Below are positions 34,510 to 43,221 of a DNA stretch of 64,000 nt, piece after piece. The notes beneath the pieces are model-generated. The model was not told the DNA's origin, made no database searches, and saw nothing but the letters and a program-made list of their open reading frames with translations. Within the stretch, counting starts at the first letter, position 1, and each line of letters begins with the position of its first letter. This DNA is from Rhodobacterales bacterium. Its GTDB lineage: Bacteria; Pseudomonadota; Alphaproteobacteria; Rhodobacterales; Rhodobacteraceae. A program made the translations under genes and the position numbers. The DNA lies in the NCBI GenBank assembly GCA_026400355.1, contig JAPLPE010000019.1:124001-188000 (forward strand), given 5' to 3'.

Positions 34510-35108
34510 CGCGGAAGACCCCGGATAAGGCTGCGCACAAGAAGGTCAATCATCGGGTCGGCCCTCTCACGCGGAATACCGGCGCTCACCTCCGCAAGAC
34601 TCAGCAGGACGACACCATGCACCGCCGAGCAAAGAGTTCGCGTCAGAACGACCCTGTCTTCCGGCGGCAAGGTCGGAAAAATGCTCGAAACCGGACCGTC
34701 GATCAAGGCAATAAGCTCTTCCATATCGGAAAGGTACCAGTCCGGTGCAGCTTGTTCTGTGGGTCGGACCACTTCTAAAAGCGCCCGCCACGACAGATTG
34801 TTCGTCGCAGCGAAGATGTGATAGGCGCGGGCCATGGCTACAAGCTGTTCTTCCGGATCTGCTGGCGCCTCCCGCAACGCCGCCGCCGCAGCAGCACCCA
34901 GGCGCGCAAAGGTGCGGGCGTTCACAGCAAGGACCAGATCGGTCAGATCGCCAAACACGTTATAGATTGCACCGACGGCACACCCCGCCTCAGCCGCAAG
35001 ATCCCGCGCCCGCAGTGCAGCAAGGCCCTGATCCGCGATCCGGCACTCGGCAATCAGGACAAGCCTGTCACGCAGGGCAAGGCGGCGATCCTTGGCGGGT
35101 TCAGACAT
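34506..35108 (-). CDS. TetR family transcriptional regulator
   Basis: 200 residues. The helix-turn-helix near the N-terminus reads LRARDLAAEAGCAVGAIYNVF, and the C-terminal helical domain should sense a ligand, possibly an acyl-CoA or lipid given the operon partners. A perfect palindrome 8 bp upstream of its ATG suggests it represses its own operon (TetR-plsC-cdsA). Confidence 0.88.
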   Translation of the reverse strand: MSEPAKDRRLALRDRLVLIAECRIADQGLAALRARDLAAEAGCAVGAIYNVFGDLTDLVLAVNARTFARLGAAAAAALREAPADPEEQLVAMARAYHIFAATNNLSWRALLEVVRPTEQAAPDWYLSDMEELIALIDGPVSSIFPTLPPEDRVVLTRTLCSAVHGVVLLSLAEVSAGIPRERADPMIDLLVRSLIRGLPR

Positions 35109-35116
35109 TCAGACTC

Positions 35117-35133
35117 CTTGAACTTTGTTCAAG
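35117..35133 (-). promoter_or_regulatory. Palindromic operator upstream of the TetR gene
   Basis: CTTGAAC-TTT-GTTCAAG is a perfect 7-base inverted repeat with a 3-base centre. It lies 8 bp before the TetR start codon, between it and the promoter, the classic position for autoregulation. Binding by this TetR is inference. Confidence 0.6.
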
Positions 35134-35487
35134 AATAGCGGGCGGAAGTCTGGTTGGAAAGCCAGGATGCGCACCTGCTACGACCAAGTTCACATGAACA
35201 GGCCCGCAAACCCCTCACCACACGAACGCCAAGGCCGGAAAAGGATCGCGTTTTAGGGATCACGAACCTCGAAACTGCTTCTCATTTTGGATAACTTTGA
35301 AGCGCCTAACATTCTGGAACTAAATGGAAAGAATATCGCCCCGCCCGAAACCGGACGCTCCTGCGGAGTGCCAACACCCGCCAGCAGGCCCCGGCCCGCC
35401 CCCTTTGCCTTCTTTTCGTCACAGTTCCGGTGCCAAGCGATCAGGACTGTCCGCCCGGCGTCCACCTCCGGCGAACCAAGGTGACAC
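35134..35487. other. Divergent intergenic region upstream of the kinase gene
   Basis: No gene seen. It holds the promoter side of the TetR operon (leftward) and presumably the promoter for the kinase cluster (rightward). The stretch 35270-35335 is markedly AT-rich (for example CATTTTGGATAACTTTGAAG), unlike the surroundings, and is the best place for a promoter. AAGGTGA lies just before the kinase ATG. Confidence 0.45.
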
Positions 35488-36930
35488 ATGGCAAACCCGA
35501 CTTCGCCCGATCACATGGATGAGACCTACGCCGAAGAACTCGCGCCGGGCCAAACCCTGCTGCAAGGGCAATACCGCATCGAAAGCTACCTGAATGCCGG
35601 GGGCTTCGGGATCACCTACCTTGCCCGCGACAGTCTCAATCGCAGGGTCGTTATCAAGGAATGCTTCCCCGGCGCGCTCTGCCACCGGTCGGCAACCCGC
35701 GTCCGCGCCAAGTCCCGCGCAAGCGCCGATGAGTTCCGCTCCCTCGTCGCCCTCTTCCTGCGCGAGGCCCGCAATCTCGCCAAACTCGATCATCCCAATA
35801 TTGTCGGCGTCCATCAGGTGTTCGAAGACAACGACACCGCCTACATGGCGCTCGATCTTGTCCCCGGCTCTGACCTGCTCGACATCATCGAAGGCAAAGG
35901 CATACCCCTCGATCCGCCCCGGGTGCAGGCGATCCTCCTCCGCCTGCTTGATGCCATCGGCTACATGCACGACCAGAACATCCTCCACCGCGACATTTCC
36001 CCCGACAACATCCTCGTAACGGCAAAGGGCGAACCGATCCTCATCGATTTCGGCTCGGCGCGCGAGGATGCCCACCGCGCCACGCGCGTCCTGACCGGGA
36101 TGCTCATGGTCAAGGACGGCTATTCTCCGCAAGAGTTCTATATCGCCAACAGCCGCCAATTTCCCTGCAGCGATCTCTACGCCCTCGGTGCCACCTTCTA
36201 TCACGCCGTCTCGGGCCGTGCCCCGCCCGACAGCCAGACCCGGATTGCAGCCCTCGCCACCGGTCAGCCTGACCCTTGCCTGCCGCTGGCGGGCCGTCTT
36301 GATGCCTATGACCCCGCTTTTCTTGCAACTATCGACCGCGCCATGTCAGTCCTTCCCGGCGACCGGGTTCAATCGGCCAGCGAATGGGCCTGCCTGATCG
36401 ACCCCTCCCGCCGTCAGGCCGCGTTCGTCGCGGATGCGGAACGCACGCGGCATATCGAACTTACCATCGCCCGGCTCATAACCGAATCCTCCCACCTGCC
36501 GACGCCGGAACCCGAGGCCAAGGCGCCCGTCCCCCTCGCCGAACCGCCTGCGCCACGCGTCATAGAATACATTGGCTTCGACGAGGAGGAGGACGACGAG
36601 ATCCACGAACCTGCCGACCCTCCCGACGATAACCCGGCCCTTGACGATCCCTGGCCCGCCACGCCAGAGCCTGAGATCACCAAGACGATACGCCCGACCC
36701 GGCCATCGACGCAGCGACTTGCCGAACCCGATCGTGCTGCACAGGTCCGCTGTTTCGACTGGTCCCCGCCACCACCCGAGCCGTCCATCACCAGTCGCAC
36801 GGCCCGGTTCGCCATAGCGGGTCTCCTGATCGGCGGGGTCATCGGCTATCTGGCGCCTTTCGCGCAAAATGCGGTCTCGCTGATGGTCGCCACCCCGTCG
36901 TCAGCCATCCCCGACGAAGGCCAAGGATAA
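35488..36930 (+). CDS. Hanks-type Ser/Thr protein kinase with C-terminal membrane segment
   Basis: 480 residues. Kinase domain about 30-305: glycine loop LNAGGFGITYLARD (36-49), ATP Lys57 in VIKE, Glu93 in LREARN, catalytic loop HRDISPDN (167-174) with Asp169 and Asn174, DFG at 187-189, and an activation-segment end YSPQEF. Asp, Asn and DFG are intact, but the usual Lys two residues after Asp169 is Ser171, as in some bacterial PpkA-like kinases. A Pro/Glu/Asp-rich linker follows, then one membrane helix (about 441-460) and a short tail. It probably phosphorylates the FHA or GTPase partners encoded downstream from the inner membrane face. Confidence 0.9.
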   Translation: MANPTSPDHMDETYAEELAPGQTLLQGQYRIESYLNAGGFGITYLARDSLNRRVVIKECFPGALCHRSATRVRAKSRASADEFRSLVALFLREARNLAKLDHPNIVGVHQVFEDNDTAYMALDLVPGSDLLDIIEGKGIPLDPPRVQAILLRLLDAIGYMHDQNILHRDISPDNILVTAKGEPILIDFGSAREDAHRATRVLTGMLMVKDGYSPQEFYIANSRQFPCSDLYALGATFYHAVSGRAPPDSQTRIAALATGQPDPCLPLAGRLDAYDPAFLATIDRAMSVLPGDRVQSASEWACLIDPSRRQAAFVADAERTRHIELTIARLITESSHLPTPEPEAKAPVPLAEPPAPRVIEYIGFDEEEDDEIHEPADPPDDNPALDDPWPATPEPEITKTIRPTRPSTQRLAEPDRAAQVRCFDWSPPPPEPSITSRTARFAIAGLLIGGVIGYLAPFAQNAVSLMVATPSSAIPDEGQG

Positions 36931-37026
36931 GGGCCCCGCCATGCAGTCAACGCGATCTTCACCGAATCCCCGCAGTCTTTGCGACAATCACGCGAACCAT
37001 CGGAACACCGAGGAAAGTGCACGGTG

Positions 37027-37899
37027 ATGATACGTCTCGACAGAATCTTCTCCAGCCGCAGCGACGCAGCGAAACCCGATCCTGATCCCGTCCCACCCGG
37101 CACCCAACCCCCGCCACCCGGAGATGAGGCCTTCGCGGAACGCTTGCGCCGGGCAATCGCTCAGCCCGCCCTTACCCCCGAAGAACCGGACACCCCACAC
37201 CGGCGTCTCCCACCAGACGCAGCCTTCTTGCGTCCCGGCCAGCCGATGAGTCAGACGTCGCTGCCGGAACCCGCAGTTTCAAATGGAGAGACCGCCAACA
37301 TCCCTGACCTCTTTGTTCCCGCACCCGAACCGCTGCCTGACACCGCCGGTTCGCCTGCTGTCCCGGTCCCGCCCGATCCTACAACCGATTTGGTCCCGCC
37401 GCCCCCTGTGCCTCTGCCCGAACGCCGGGCAGGCCGGGTCCGCACGCGCCTTCTTGGCCACGATCACGTCCAGAACCTCGTCACTGACCCGATCGAAGCC
37501 GCCCGCGCCGCACCCGCACCCGCGCAGGGCCGGTTCCCCGTCGGCTGGGTCGTCGTCACGGACGGCCCGGGAAAGGGCAGTTTCTTCGCGCTTTTCAACG
37601 GCGTATCACAAGTTGGTCGCGGCGCAGACCAGACCGTCCGCCTTGACTTTGGCGACATGAGCATTTCGCGCAACAACCACGCCGCCATCGCTTATGATGA
37701 CGAGGCGAACGCCTTCTTTCTTGGCCACGGCGGCAAGGCAAATCTCGTCCGGCTCAACCACCGTCCCGTGGTCAGCACCGAACCCATGCACCACCTTGAC
37801 ATGATCCGGCTGGGTGAAACAACGCTCCGGTTCGTGGCCCTGTGCAAGGATGATTTCCGCTGGGATGCGGCTTCTGCCGGGGGATCGTCCCTTGTCTGA
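37027..37899 (+). CDS. FHA domain protein
   Basis: 290 residues. Residues 1-170 are Pro-rich and low-complexity, without a fold I recognise. A forkhead-associated domain occupies about 173-275, with Gly-Arg at 197-198, SISRNNH at 212-218 and a final beta strand RLGETTLRFV. FHA domains bind phosphothreonine, so this protein should dock onto a target phosphorylated by the neighbouring kinase and act as the adaptor of the cluster. ATG 37027 follows AGGAAAG; GTG 37024 is possible. It overlaps the phosphatase gene by 8 bp. Confidence 0.87.
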   Translation: MIRLDRIFSSRSDAAKPDPDPVPPGTQPPPPGDEAFAERLRRAIAQPALTPEEPDTPHRRLPPDAAFLRPGQPMSQTSLPEPAVSNGETANIPDLFVPAPEPLPDTAGSPAVPVPPDPTTDLVPPPPVPLPERRAGRVRTRLLGHDHVQNLVTDPIEAARAAPAPAQGRFPVGWVVVTDGPGKGSFFALFNGVSQVGRGADQTVRLDFGDMSISRNNHAAIAYDDEANAFFLGHGGKANLVRLNHRPVVSTEPMHHLDMIRLGETTLRFVALCKDDFRWDAASAGGSSLV

Positions 37900-38746
37900 C
37901 ATCCGTTTCGATAGCGTGACGGCCCAAGGCCTCGGACGCCGCGACCATCAGGAGGACGCGGTCATCAGCAGCTTTCCCGAATTCTCTGATCTGGGCTTTG
38001 TCGTGCTGGCTGACGGCATGGGCGGCCACGCCGCTGGCAACATCGCGAGCAAGATCGTGGTAAGCGAGGTTTTCAGCGAACTCCTGTTCCAGTCCGACGC
38101 GATCCTGTCGCGCGAGGCCAACCTTTCCACTGTCCTGCGCGCCGCCGCTCAGGCCGCCGACGACTGCATCGCCGCCCATATCAGCGCCCATCCCGAATGC
38201 ACCGGCATGGGATCGACCCTCATCGCCCCGATCATCTGCCGGGGGTCGCTCTGGTGGATATCCATCGGGGATTCCCCGCTTTTCCTCTTTCGCGACGGTG
38301 TCCTTCAACAACTCAATGAAGATCACTCTCTTGGTTCTCAGATTGACTACATGATCGCGCATGGCCTTTTCGACCCAGACACAGGCCGCAACCATCCTGA
38401 CCGGAATGTCCTGACCTCGGCCCTCTACGGCAACTCGGTCTCGCGGATCGACTGCCCCGATAACCCCTCCGCGCTCAAGCCCGGTGATCTTCTGATCGCG
38501 GCCAGTGACGGGCTCCAGTTCCTTGAAAATGAACGCATTGCGCAGATTCTCGTGGACCACCGCCAAAGCAGCAGCACCGCTGTCGCACATGCCCTGCTTG
38601 ACGCGCTGTCCGCACTGGATGACCCTGATCAGGACAATATCACTATCTCGGTCATCCGTGTGCTGGCCGCCAATCAGGGCATCAAAGGGCTTGGGCGGTT
38701 GGACCACGCTGACAACGCCGCGCGACAACGGTGTGCCGCCAGATGA
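37892..38746 (+). CDS. PP2C-type Ser/Thr protein phosphatase
   Basis: 284 residues, cytoplasmic, no membrane segment. Metal-binding motifs of the PP2C (PPM) fold are intact: RRDHQEDA (16-23), ADGMGGHAAG (40-49), GMGSTL, IGDSPLFLF and the C-terminal DNITISVI. It would reverse the kinase's phosphorylations. TTG 37892 gives a natural domain start and has GGGGGAT upstream; ATG 37865 is the alternative. It overlaps both neighbours, so kinase, FHA protein and phosphatase form one signalling operon. Confidence 0.88.
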   Translation: MSDIRFDSVTAQGLGRRDHQEDAVISSFPEFSDLGFVVLADGMGGHAAGNIASKIVVSEVFSELLFQSDAILSREANLSTVLRAAAQAADDCIAAHISAHPECTGMGSTLIAPIICRGSLWWISIGDSPLFLFRDGVLQQLNEDHSLGSQIDYMIAHGLFDPDTGRNHPDRNVLTSALYGNSVSRIDCPDNPSALKPGDLLIAASDGLQFLENERIAQILVDHRQSSSTAVAHALLDALSALDDPDQDNITISVIRVLAANQGIKGLGRLDHADNAARQRCAAR

Positions 38747-39657
38747 CAATATCCGATACCACTGCCCTCCTCATTGCGCTCGACCGGACTCTCGCGTCCC
38801 CCCTCGCACCCGAGGTGCTGGCCCTTGGCCATAGACTGCGGCTCCGACTCGCTCGACGACCCACGGTCGCGATAGTGGGCCACTCAGATTGCGGACAGCC
38901 AGACCTCTCGATTTTCCTGACCGCCGACCCAAGGCTGGCCGCCCTCGATCTGCGCGAAATCGTGATCCATGACGCTGCCCCGCCCCATGATCTTGCCGCA
39001 GCACTGGCCGCCATCACGCCACAACTCGCGGTTTGGTGTGCGCGATCTTTCTCCCCGACGGACCTCGACCGCTGGTCCCGTGTGCCGCAGTCCCTCCGCG
39101 ACCAAAGCTTTCTTGTTGTGACCTCAGTTGAGCCGACATCTGCCCTGTCGCTGGCAGACCATCTTGCTGATGAGTTTCGCGATATCTTCGTTCGGCCATC
39201 CCTTCCGATCCCCACGCACCCAGCGCAGCACTGGCCAGACCCAAAGGTGGCCCGAGCAATCGCACAAGCCATCCTGCATCAGATCACCCTTGGTCAGGAC
39301 GCCCTCTTCGATAATGTGCACCTCTTCCTGTCCCGCTATGCTGCAGCCGCCCCCGACCCGCCAATGGCATCCGCGCTGGACCGTATCCACGCCACGCTCA
39401 CCCTCCGGACCCGGGGCCTGATCCCGCTCCTTGACTTGCCCGCCCTGGACCGCGCCTCAGCAATACTCTCCCATTGCACCGCTTGCATTGAGGCTATGGT
39501 TCCCCTCGCAACCGGCCAGACGGGCCCTCTGTTCGACGATATTCTGGCCGCCGCCGACAGCCTCATCCTCATGCAGATCGAAGGAGGAGAAGCCGCAGCC
39601 GCCGATGCACTCGCCCTGCTTCTCCAGTTAAGACGCGAAATCGCGGTCAGTGGTTAG
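38743..39657 (+). CDS. Pseudo-GTPase-like protein of the kinase/dynamin cluster
   Basis: 304 residues. It resembles the small GTPase encoded at 41852 but its nucleotide-binding motifs are destroyed: where the partner has GEFSAGKS, this has GHSDCGQP (46-53, lacking Lys and Ser/Thr); DMPG corresponds to HDAAP; TRID corresponds to TSVE (127-130). The intervening strand pattern (LAVWCA against ILWCTH, and the following LVVTS) supports common ancestry. A helical C-terminal half follows. ATG overlaps the phosphatase stop (ATGA). It probably serves as a scaffold or regulator of the true GTPases. The family call is my inference. Confidence 0.6.
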   Translation: MTISDTTALLIALDRTLASPLAPEVLALGHRLRLRLARRPTVAIVGHSDCGQPDLSIFLTADPRLAALDLREIVIHDAAPPHDLAAALAAITPQLAVWCARSFSPTDLDRWSRVPQSLRDQSFLVVTSVEPTSALSLADHLADEFRDIFVRPSLPIPTHPAQHWPDPKVARAIAQAILHQITLGQDALFDNVHLFLSRYAAAAPDPPMASALDRIHATLTLRTRGLIPLLDLPALDRASAILSHCTACIEAMVPLATGQTGPLFDDILAAADSLILMQIEGGEAAAADALALLLQLRREIAVSG

Positions 39658-39788
39658 GAATTTTTTACTTAATATTCAATGTATTAATTGATATCTCGCC
39701 AAACTTGCGCCGCATTTCGCGCCACAATCTTGGTTCACCCGGAGCCACATTCCACGCAGCGGCGCAAGGCTCATCTCAAGGAACGGCC
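39658..39788 (+). promoter_or_regulatory. AT-rich spacer with inverted repeat before the dynamin-like gene
   Basis: This is the only sizeable gap in the first five genes of the cluster. About 40 bases (39659-39697) are strongly AT-rich in an otherwise GC-rich region, and TTAATA (39669-39674) faces TATTAA (39682-39687) across 7 bases. It may be an internal promoter or protein-binding site allowing the GTPases to be made separately from the kinase and phosphatase. No clear -35/-10 pair is visible. Confidence 0.35.
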
Positions 39789-41855
39789 ATGAAAGCTCAG
39801 CCACATCTGGAACAGTCTGCCGCCACTCATCCTGATGGCACGGCTCCCCTGCTGCGCAACGCCCTCACGGGGCTGCGCAGTCTTGCCGATCAAACCGCCG
39901 TTCTGCGCCGCGCCCTCTCCGAACTGTCCGATCTTGGCGACAGGATGACGCGCAAGGCCGCCTTGCGCCTTCTGGCGCAGCTGGACAGCTTTGAACCCAG
40001 TGTCACGCTGATCGGTCAGGTCAAATCGGGCAAGACGTCGCTCATCAATGCAATGATCGGCCAGCCAGGTCTTCTTCCTGCCGACGTCAACCCCTGGACC
40101 TCGGTCGTCACTACCATTCACGCAGCCCCGCCTTCGCATGGGATCAAGACGGGCGCCCGGTTCCGTTTCTTCGACAATGATGAATGGCAGCGCCTGATCG
40201 ACAGCGGCGGGCGGATCGGTGAACTGGCCACCCGCGCCGGGGCCGAAGAAGACCTTGAACGCGTCCGCGCCCAGATCAGCCAGATGCGCGAAAAATCGCG
40301 GCGCAGGCTCGGCCGCAAGTTTGAACTGCTGCTCGGGCAGGAACACGACTACGAAACCTTCGATCAGGATTTGATCGAACGCTATGTCTGCCTTGGCGAC
40401 GATTTCGGCGATGCCGAAAGCGTCCCCTCCGAACAGGGCCGGTTTGCCGACATCACCAAATCGGCCGACCTCTACCTTTCGGTCGCAGAAATGCCGCTGC
40501 GCCTCTGTCTCCGCGACACGCCGGGCGTCAACGACACCTTCATGATGCGCGAACAGATCACGATCAACGCCATCCGCGACAGCCGGCTCTGCGTCGTCGT
40601 ACTCTCGGCCCATCAGGCCCTCACGTCGATGGACATGGCACTTGTCCGCCTCATCGCGAATGTCAAATCGCGCGAGGTCGTGATCTTCGTCAACCGCATC
40701 GACGAACTCACCACCCCCTCGCGCGAGATCGGCGAAATCCTCGAGCGCATTATTGAAACGCTCGCCGTTCACAACGGCCCTACCGATCCGCAGGTCATCT
40801 TCGGCAGCGCGCTTTGGGCGAACGCAAGTCTCGCGGGGACCCTCTCAACCCTGTCCGAAGACAGCGTCACCGCGCTCCTTGACTGGGCGGCCGTCGCCGC
40901 ACGCCCCGTTGACCCGACGCGCGACCCGACTGAAATCATCTGGGAACTTTCGGGGATACCCGGACTTTATCAGGCCATCGCAGACCGCATCGCCGATGGC
41001 GCTGGCCACGAAGTCCACCAGCGGGTCGCACTGGGTGCGCTGAACCTCGCCCGGGGCATTGAGGCCAGCCAGAAGGTCAGCACCTTCGACCCCGCCCGCA
41101 AGGCAAGGATCACCCTCTCCCGGACAGAGATCGATGCGACCCTCGACACCCTTCAACAGACCGCGCTGGATGGCTTCGACAGCACCATCGCCCGGATCAG
41201 GTCAGACTATGCCGACCGGATCGACCGCGCCACAAAGTCCTTTCTGGACCGTGCAACAACAGCCCTACTCGCCCATCTCGAAGCAAAGGGCGAGCAAACC
41301 GTCTGGCACTACAGCGCAGACGGTCTGCGCATGTTACTCCGCTCGAACTATGTCCGATTCGGAACTGAACTCCAGCGCGCCACCCGGCAGTCCACGACCG
41401 AAGCACGCACATCACTCCTCCTCATCATGGCCCGGCTGATCGACGGTTCCTCCGATCAACTGCACATCGACATTCCGCCCGACATACACATCCCGCCGCC
41501 CGTCAGCGTCGCGCAGACCGTCGCACTCGATCTGCAGGCGAGCTGGTGGAAAAGCTGGTGGCACCGTACCCGAGGCTACAAGACTTTCATCGTCCGTTTT
41601 CAGGATCTCATCAGCGCCGAAACAGCCCGCATGACACAGACTATCCGCAGCGACCTTGCCGACGATATCTGTGTCAAGGCGCGCTCAGTCCTGGAAACCT
41701 TTTTGTCGGATCAGCGGGCCATCATCCAAAGCATCGCGGCCAAAGCCGATGCGAGCCCCACCGAACTCGACGATCTACTTGGGATCAAAGGCCAAAAGGA
41801 CCGCCACAATTCCCTCCAGTCGATCATCGACTCTGTCTCGAGGTTTTCAGAATGA
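39789..41855 (+). CDS. Dynamin-like GTPase
   Basis: 688 residues. G1 is GQVKSGKTS (76-84), a Thr in the PWTSVVTT region may be G2, G3 is DTPG (243-246) and G4 is NRID (302-305). A helical insertion lies between G1 and G3, and long helical C-terminal half follows, as in bacterial dynamin-like proteins that remodel or fuse membranes. Near residues 586-597 a Trp/Arg/Lys-rich stretch (WWKSWWHRTRGYK) could insert into membrane. ATG 39789 follows AAGGAA; an upstream in-frame ATG at 39705 adds unlikely residues. Its stop overlaps the next GTPase gene. Confidence 0.85.
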   Translation: MKAQPHLEQSAATHPDGTAPLLRNALTGLRSLADQTAVLRRALSELSDLGDRMTRKAALRLLAQLDSFEPSVTLIGQVKSGKTSLINAMIGQPGLLPADVNPWTSVVTTIHAAPPSHGIKTGARFRFFDNDEWQRLIDSGGRIGELATRAGAEEDLERVRAQISQMREKSRRRLGRKFELLLGQEHDYETFDQDLIERYVCLGDDFGDAESVPSEQGRFADITKSADLYLSVAEMPLRLCLRDTPGVNDTFMMREQITINAIRDSRLCVVVLSAHQALTSMDMALVRLIANVKSREVVIFVNRIDELTTPSREIGEILERIIETLAVHNGPTDPQVIFGSALWANASLAGTLSTLSEDSVTALLDWAAVAARPVDPTRDPTEIIWELSGIPGLYQAIADRIADGAGHEVHQRVALGALNLARGIEASQKVSTFDPARKARITLSRTEIDATLDTLQQTALDGFDSTIARIRSDYADRIDRATKSFLDRATTALLAHLEAKGEQTVWHYSADGLRMLLRSNYVRFGTELQRATRQSTTEARTSLLLIMARLIDGSSDQLHIDIPPDIHIPPPVSVAQTVALDLQASWWKSWWHRTRGYKTFIVRFQDLISAETARMTQTIRSDLADDICVKARSVLETFLSDQRAIIQSIAAKADASPTELDDLLGIKGQKDRHNSLQSIIDSVSRFSE

Positions 41856-42778
41856 ACGTAGATGGCCAACCCGTTGTCCCGGACCCCTTCGCATATCAGT
41901 CCGCCATCGAGGCGGATAGCCCCCGCCTACGCAAGCCCCGCATCGCCCTGATGGGCGAATTCAGCGCCGGGAAAAGCACGCTGGCCAATCTCCTCGTCGA
42001 AGCCGACCGCCTCCCCGTGCAGGTCACCGCGACACAGCTTCCGCCTATCTGGATCTCCTACGGTCGCGGGCAAGCCCATCGGGTCGATCTTGACGGAAAG
42101 ACGATCCCCGTCAGCCTTGCCCGCATCGCCGACGTCCCACTGGCAGAAACGGCCTACGTCCGGCTGTTTCAGGACGCACAGATCCTGTCGTCATGCGACA
42201 TTATCGACATGCCCGGGGTGTCGGACCCCAACATGCCGCCCGCCGTATGGCAGCGGATCCTGCCCATGGCCGACGGCATCCTCTGGTGTACCCATGCGAC
42301 CCAGGCCTGGCGACAAAGCGAAAGCGCGATCTGGTCCACGTTGGCCCCCGCCATCCAGCGCCGCAGCCTGTTGCTTCTCACCCGGATCGACAAGATTCTG
42401 GGCGATAATGACCGGCAGCGGATCATCCGGCGACTGCGTCACGAAACCGACGGTCTTTTTGCAGAATCCTGCCTGCCCATCTCGCTGACCCGGGCACGAG
42501 CCGGGCGCTCCAGTGCCCCTGACTGGACATCAAGCGGGGCAGAGGCGCTCCTCGCAGCCATCGACCGGTTGATCGCGGCAATCTCAAAGGATCTTGGCGC
42601 AGAAGAGCTTCCAACCCCCACCCCAGCTCTGCCCGCCGGTCCTGCTGCACCTGCCATTCTCCCCCGCCGCATTCGCTCTGAAGCGGGCTTTCTTGGAACA
42701 ACGCCTCGCCCGCCGCATATGCCCGATGATCCGCGAATCGCGACTTTTCGCGCCATGGCCCGCAGTAACCGTGGCTGA
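41852..42778 (+). CDS. Small dynamin-family GTPase, partner of the larger one
   Basis: 308 residues. G1 GEFSAGKS (35-42), G2 around Thr61, G3 DMPG (119-122), G4 TRID (177-180): an intact GTPase core, followed by a Pro/Ala-rich region and a basic C-terminus. Bacterial dynamin-like proteins often work in pairs, and here the overlap of the two genes (ATGA) fits such a pair. The first 30 residues are short, and the helical stalk of true dynamins is missing, so it may need the larger protein for membrane action. Confidence 0.82.
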   Translation: MNVDGQPVVPDPFAYQSAIEADSPRLRKPRIALMGEFSAGKSTLANLLVEADRLPVQVTATQLPPIWISYGRGQAHRVDLDGKTIPVSLARIADVPLAETAYVRLFQDAQILSSCDIIDMPGVSDPNMPPAVWQRILPMADGILWCTHATQAWRQSESAIWSTLAPAIQRRSLLLLTRIDKILGDNDRQRIIRRLRHETDGLFAESCLPISLTRARAGRSSAPDWTSSGAEALLAAIDRLIAAISKDLGAEELPTPTPALPAGPAAPAILPRRIRSEAGFLGTTPRPPHMPDDPRIATFRAMARSNRG

Positions 42779-42852
42779 CGCCGGCGGAATTTCCGTCCCG
42801 TTCACTTTTCTGCCCCATCCTCCGGCACGCATCACTGACGGCAGGACCGAAG

Positions 42853-43221
42853 ATGAACATTGCAGCCCGGCTCGAAGAACTCCGCTATCCTTTTCCTGGG
42901 TGCAGGACGCTGGTTTTGGCAGATCTGGCGGCAGGTCTCGTCCTCGGGACCAACAGCGGAAACACTCGCCCGCAGGAGCAGCTTGACCGTCTGGCACAAA
43001 GTGCCGGACGCCTGCTGAACGTTACGTTTCCCTCAACCGCGCTGCTGTCATCAACGATCCATACCGTGATCGTGATCGAAGGTGATGTGCTTCAGACGTT
43101 CATCACCAACCCCGCCGACGGGGAGGTCGCGATCTGCTGCACCGGGTCACGTACGATCGACACTGCGGCACTTGCAACCCGCGCGCGAGCCCTGCTGGCC
43201 GAACTCGGCGGCGCGGAATGA
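42853..43221 (+). CDS. Roadblock/LC7-like small protein
   Basis: 122 residues without a signal peptide. The order of predicted strands and helices and the phrases RTLVLADLAAGLVLGTNS, a long helix, then HTVIVIEGDVLQTFIT and EVAICCTG followed by a last helix are those of Roadblock/LC7 (MglB-like) proteins, which act as GTPase-activating or scaffolding partners of small GTPases. Located 74 bp after the small GTPase and overlapping the next gene by 4 bp. Fold assignment is from pattern only. Confidence 0.5.
   Translation: MNIAARLEELRYPFPGCRTLVLADLAAGLVLGTNSGNTRPQEQLDRLAQSAGRLLNVTFPSTALLSSTIHTVIVIEGDVLQTFITNPADGEVAICCTGSRTIDTAALATRARALLAELGGAE

Noticed and set aside
42594-42986. A plus-strand frame bridging the small GTPase end and the Roadblock-like gene
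   Set aside because: It overlaps both real genes in another frame and has no start signal or motif.
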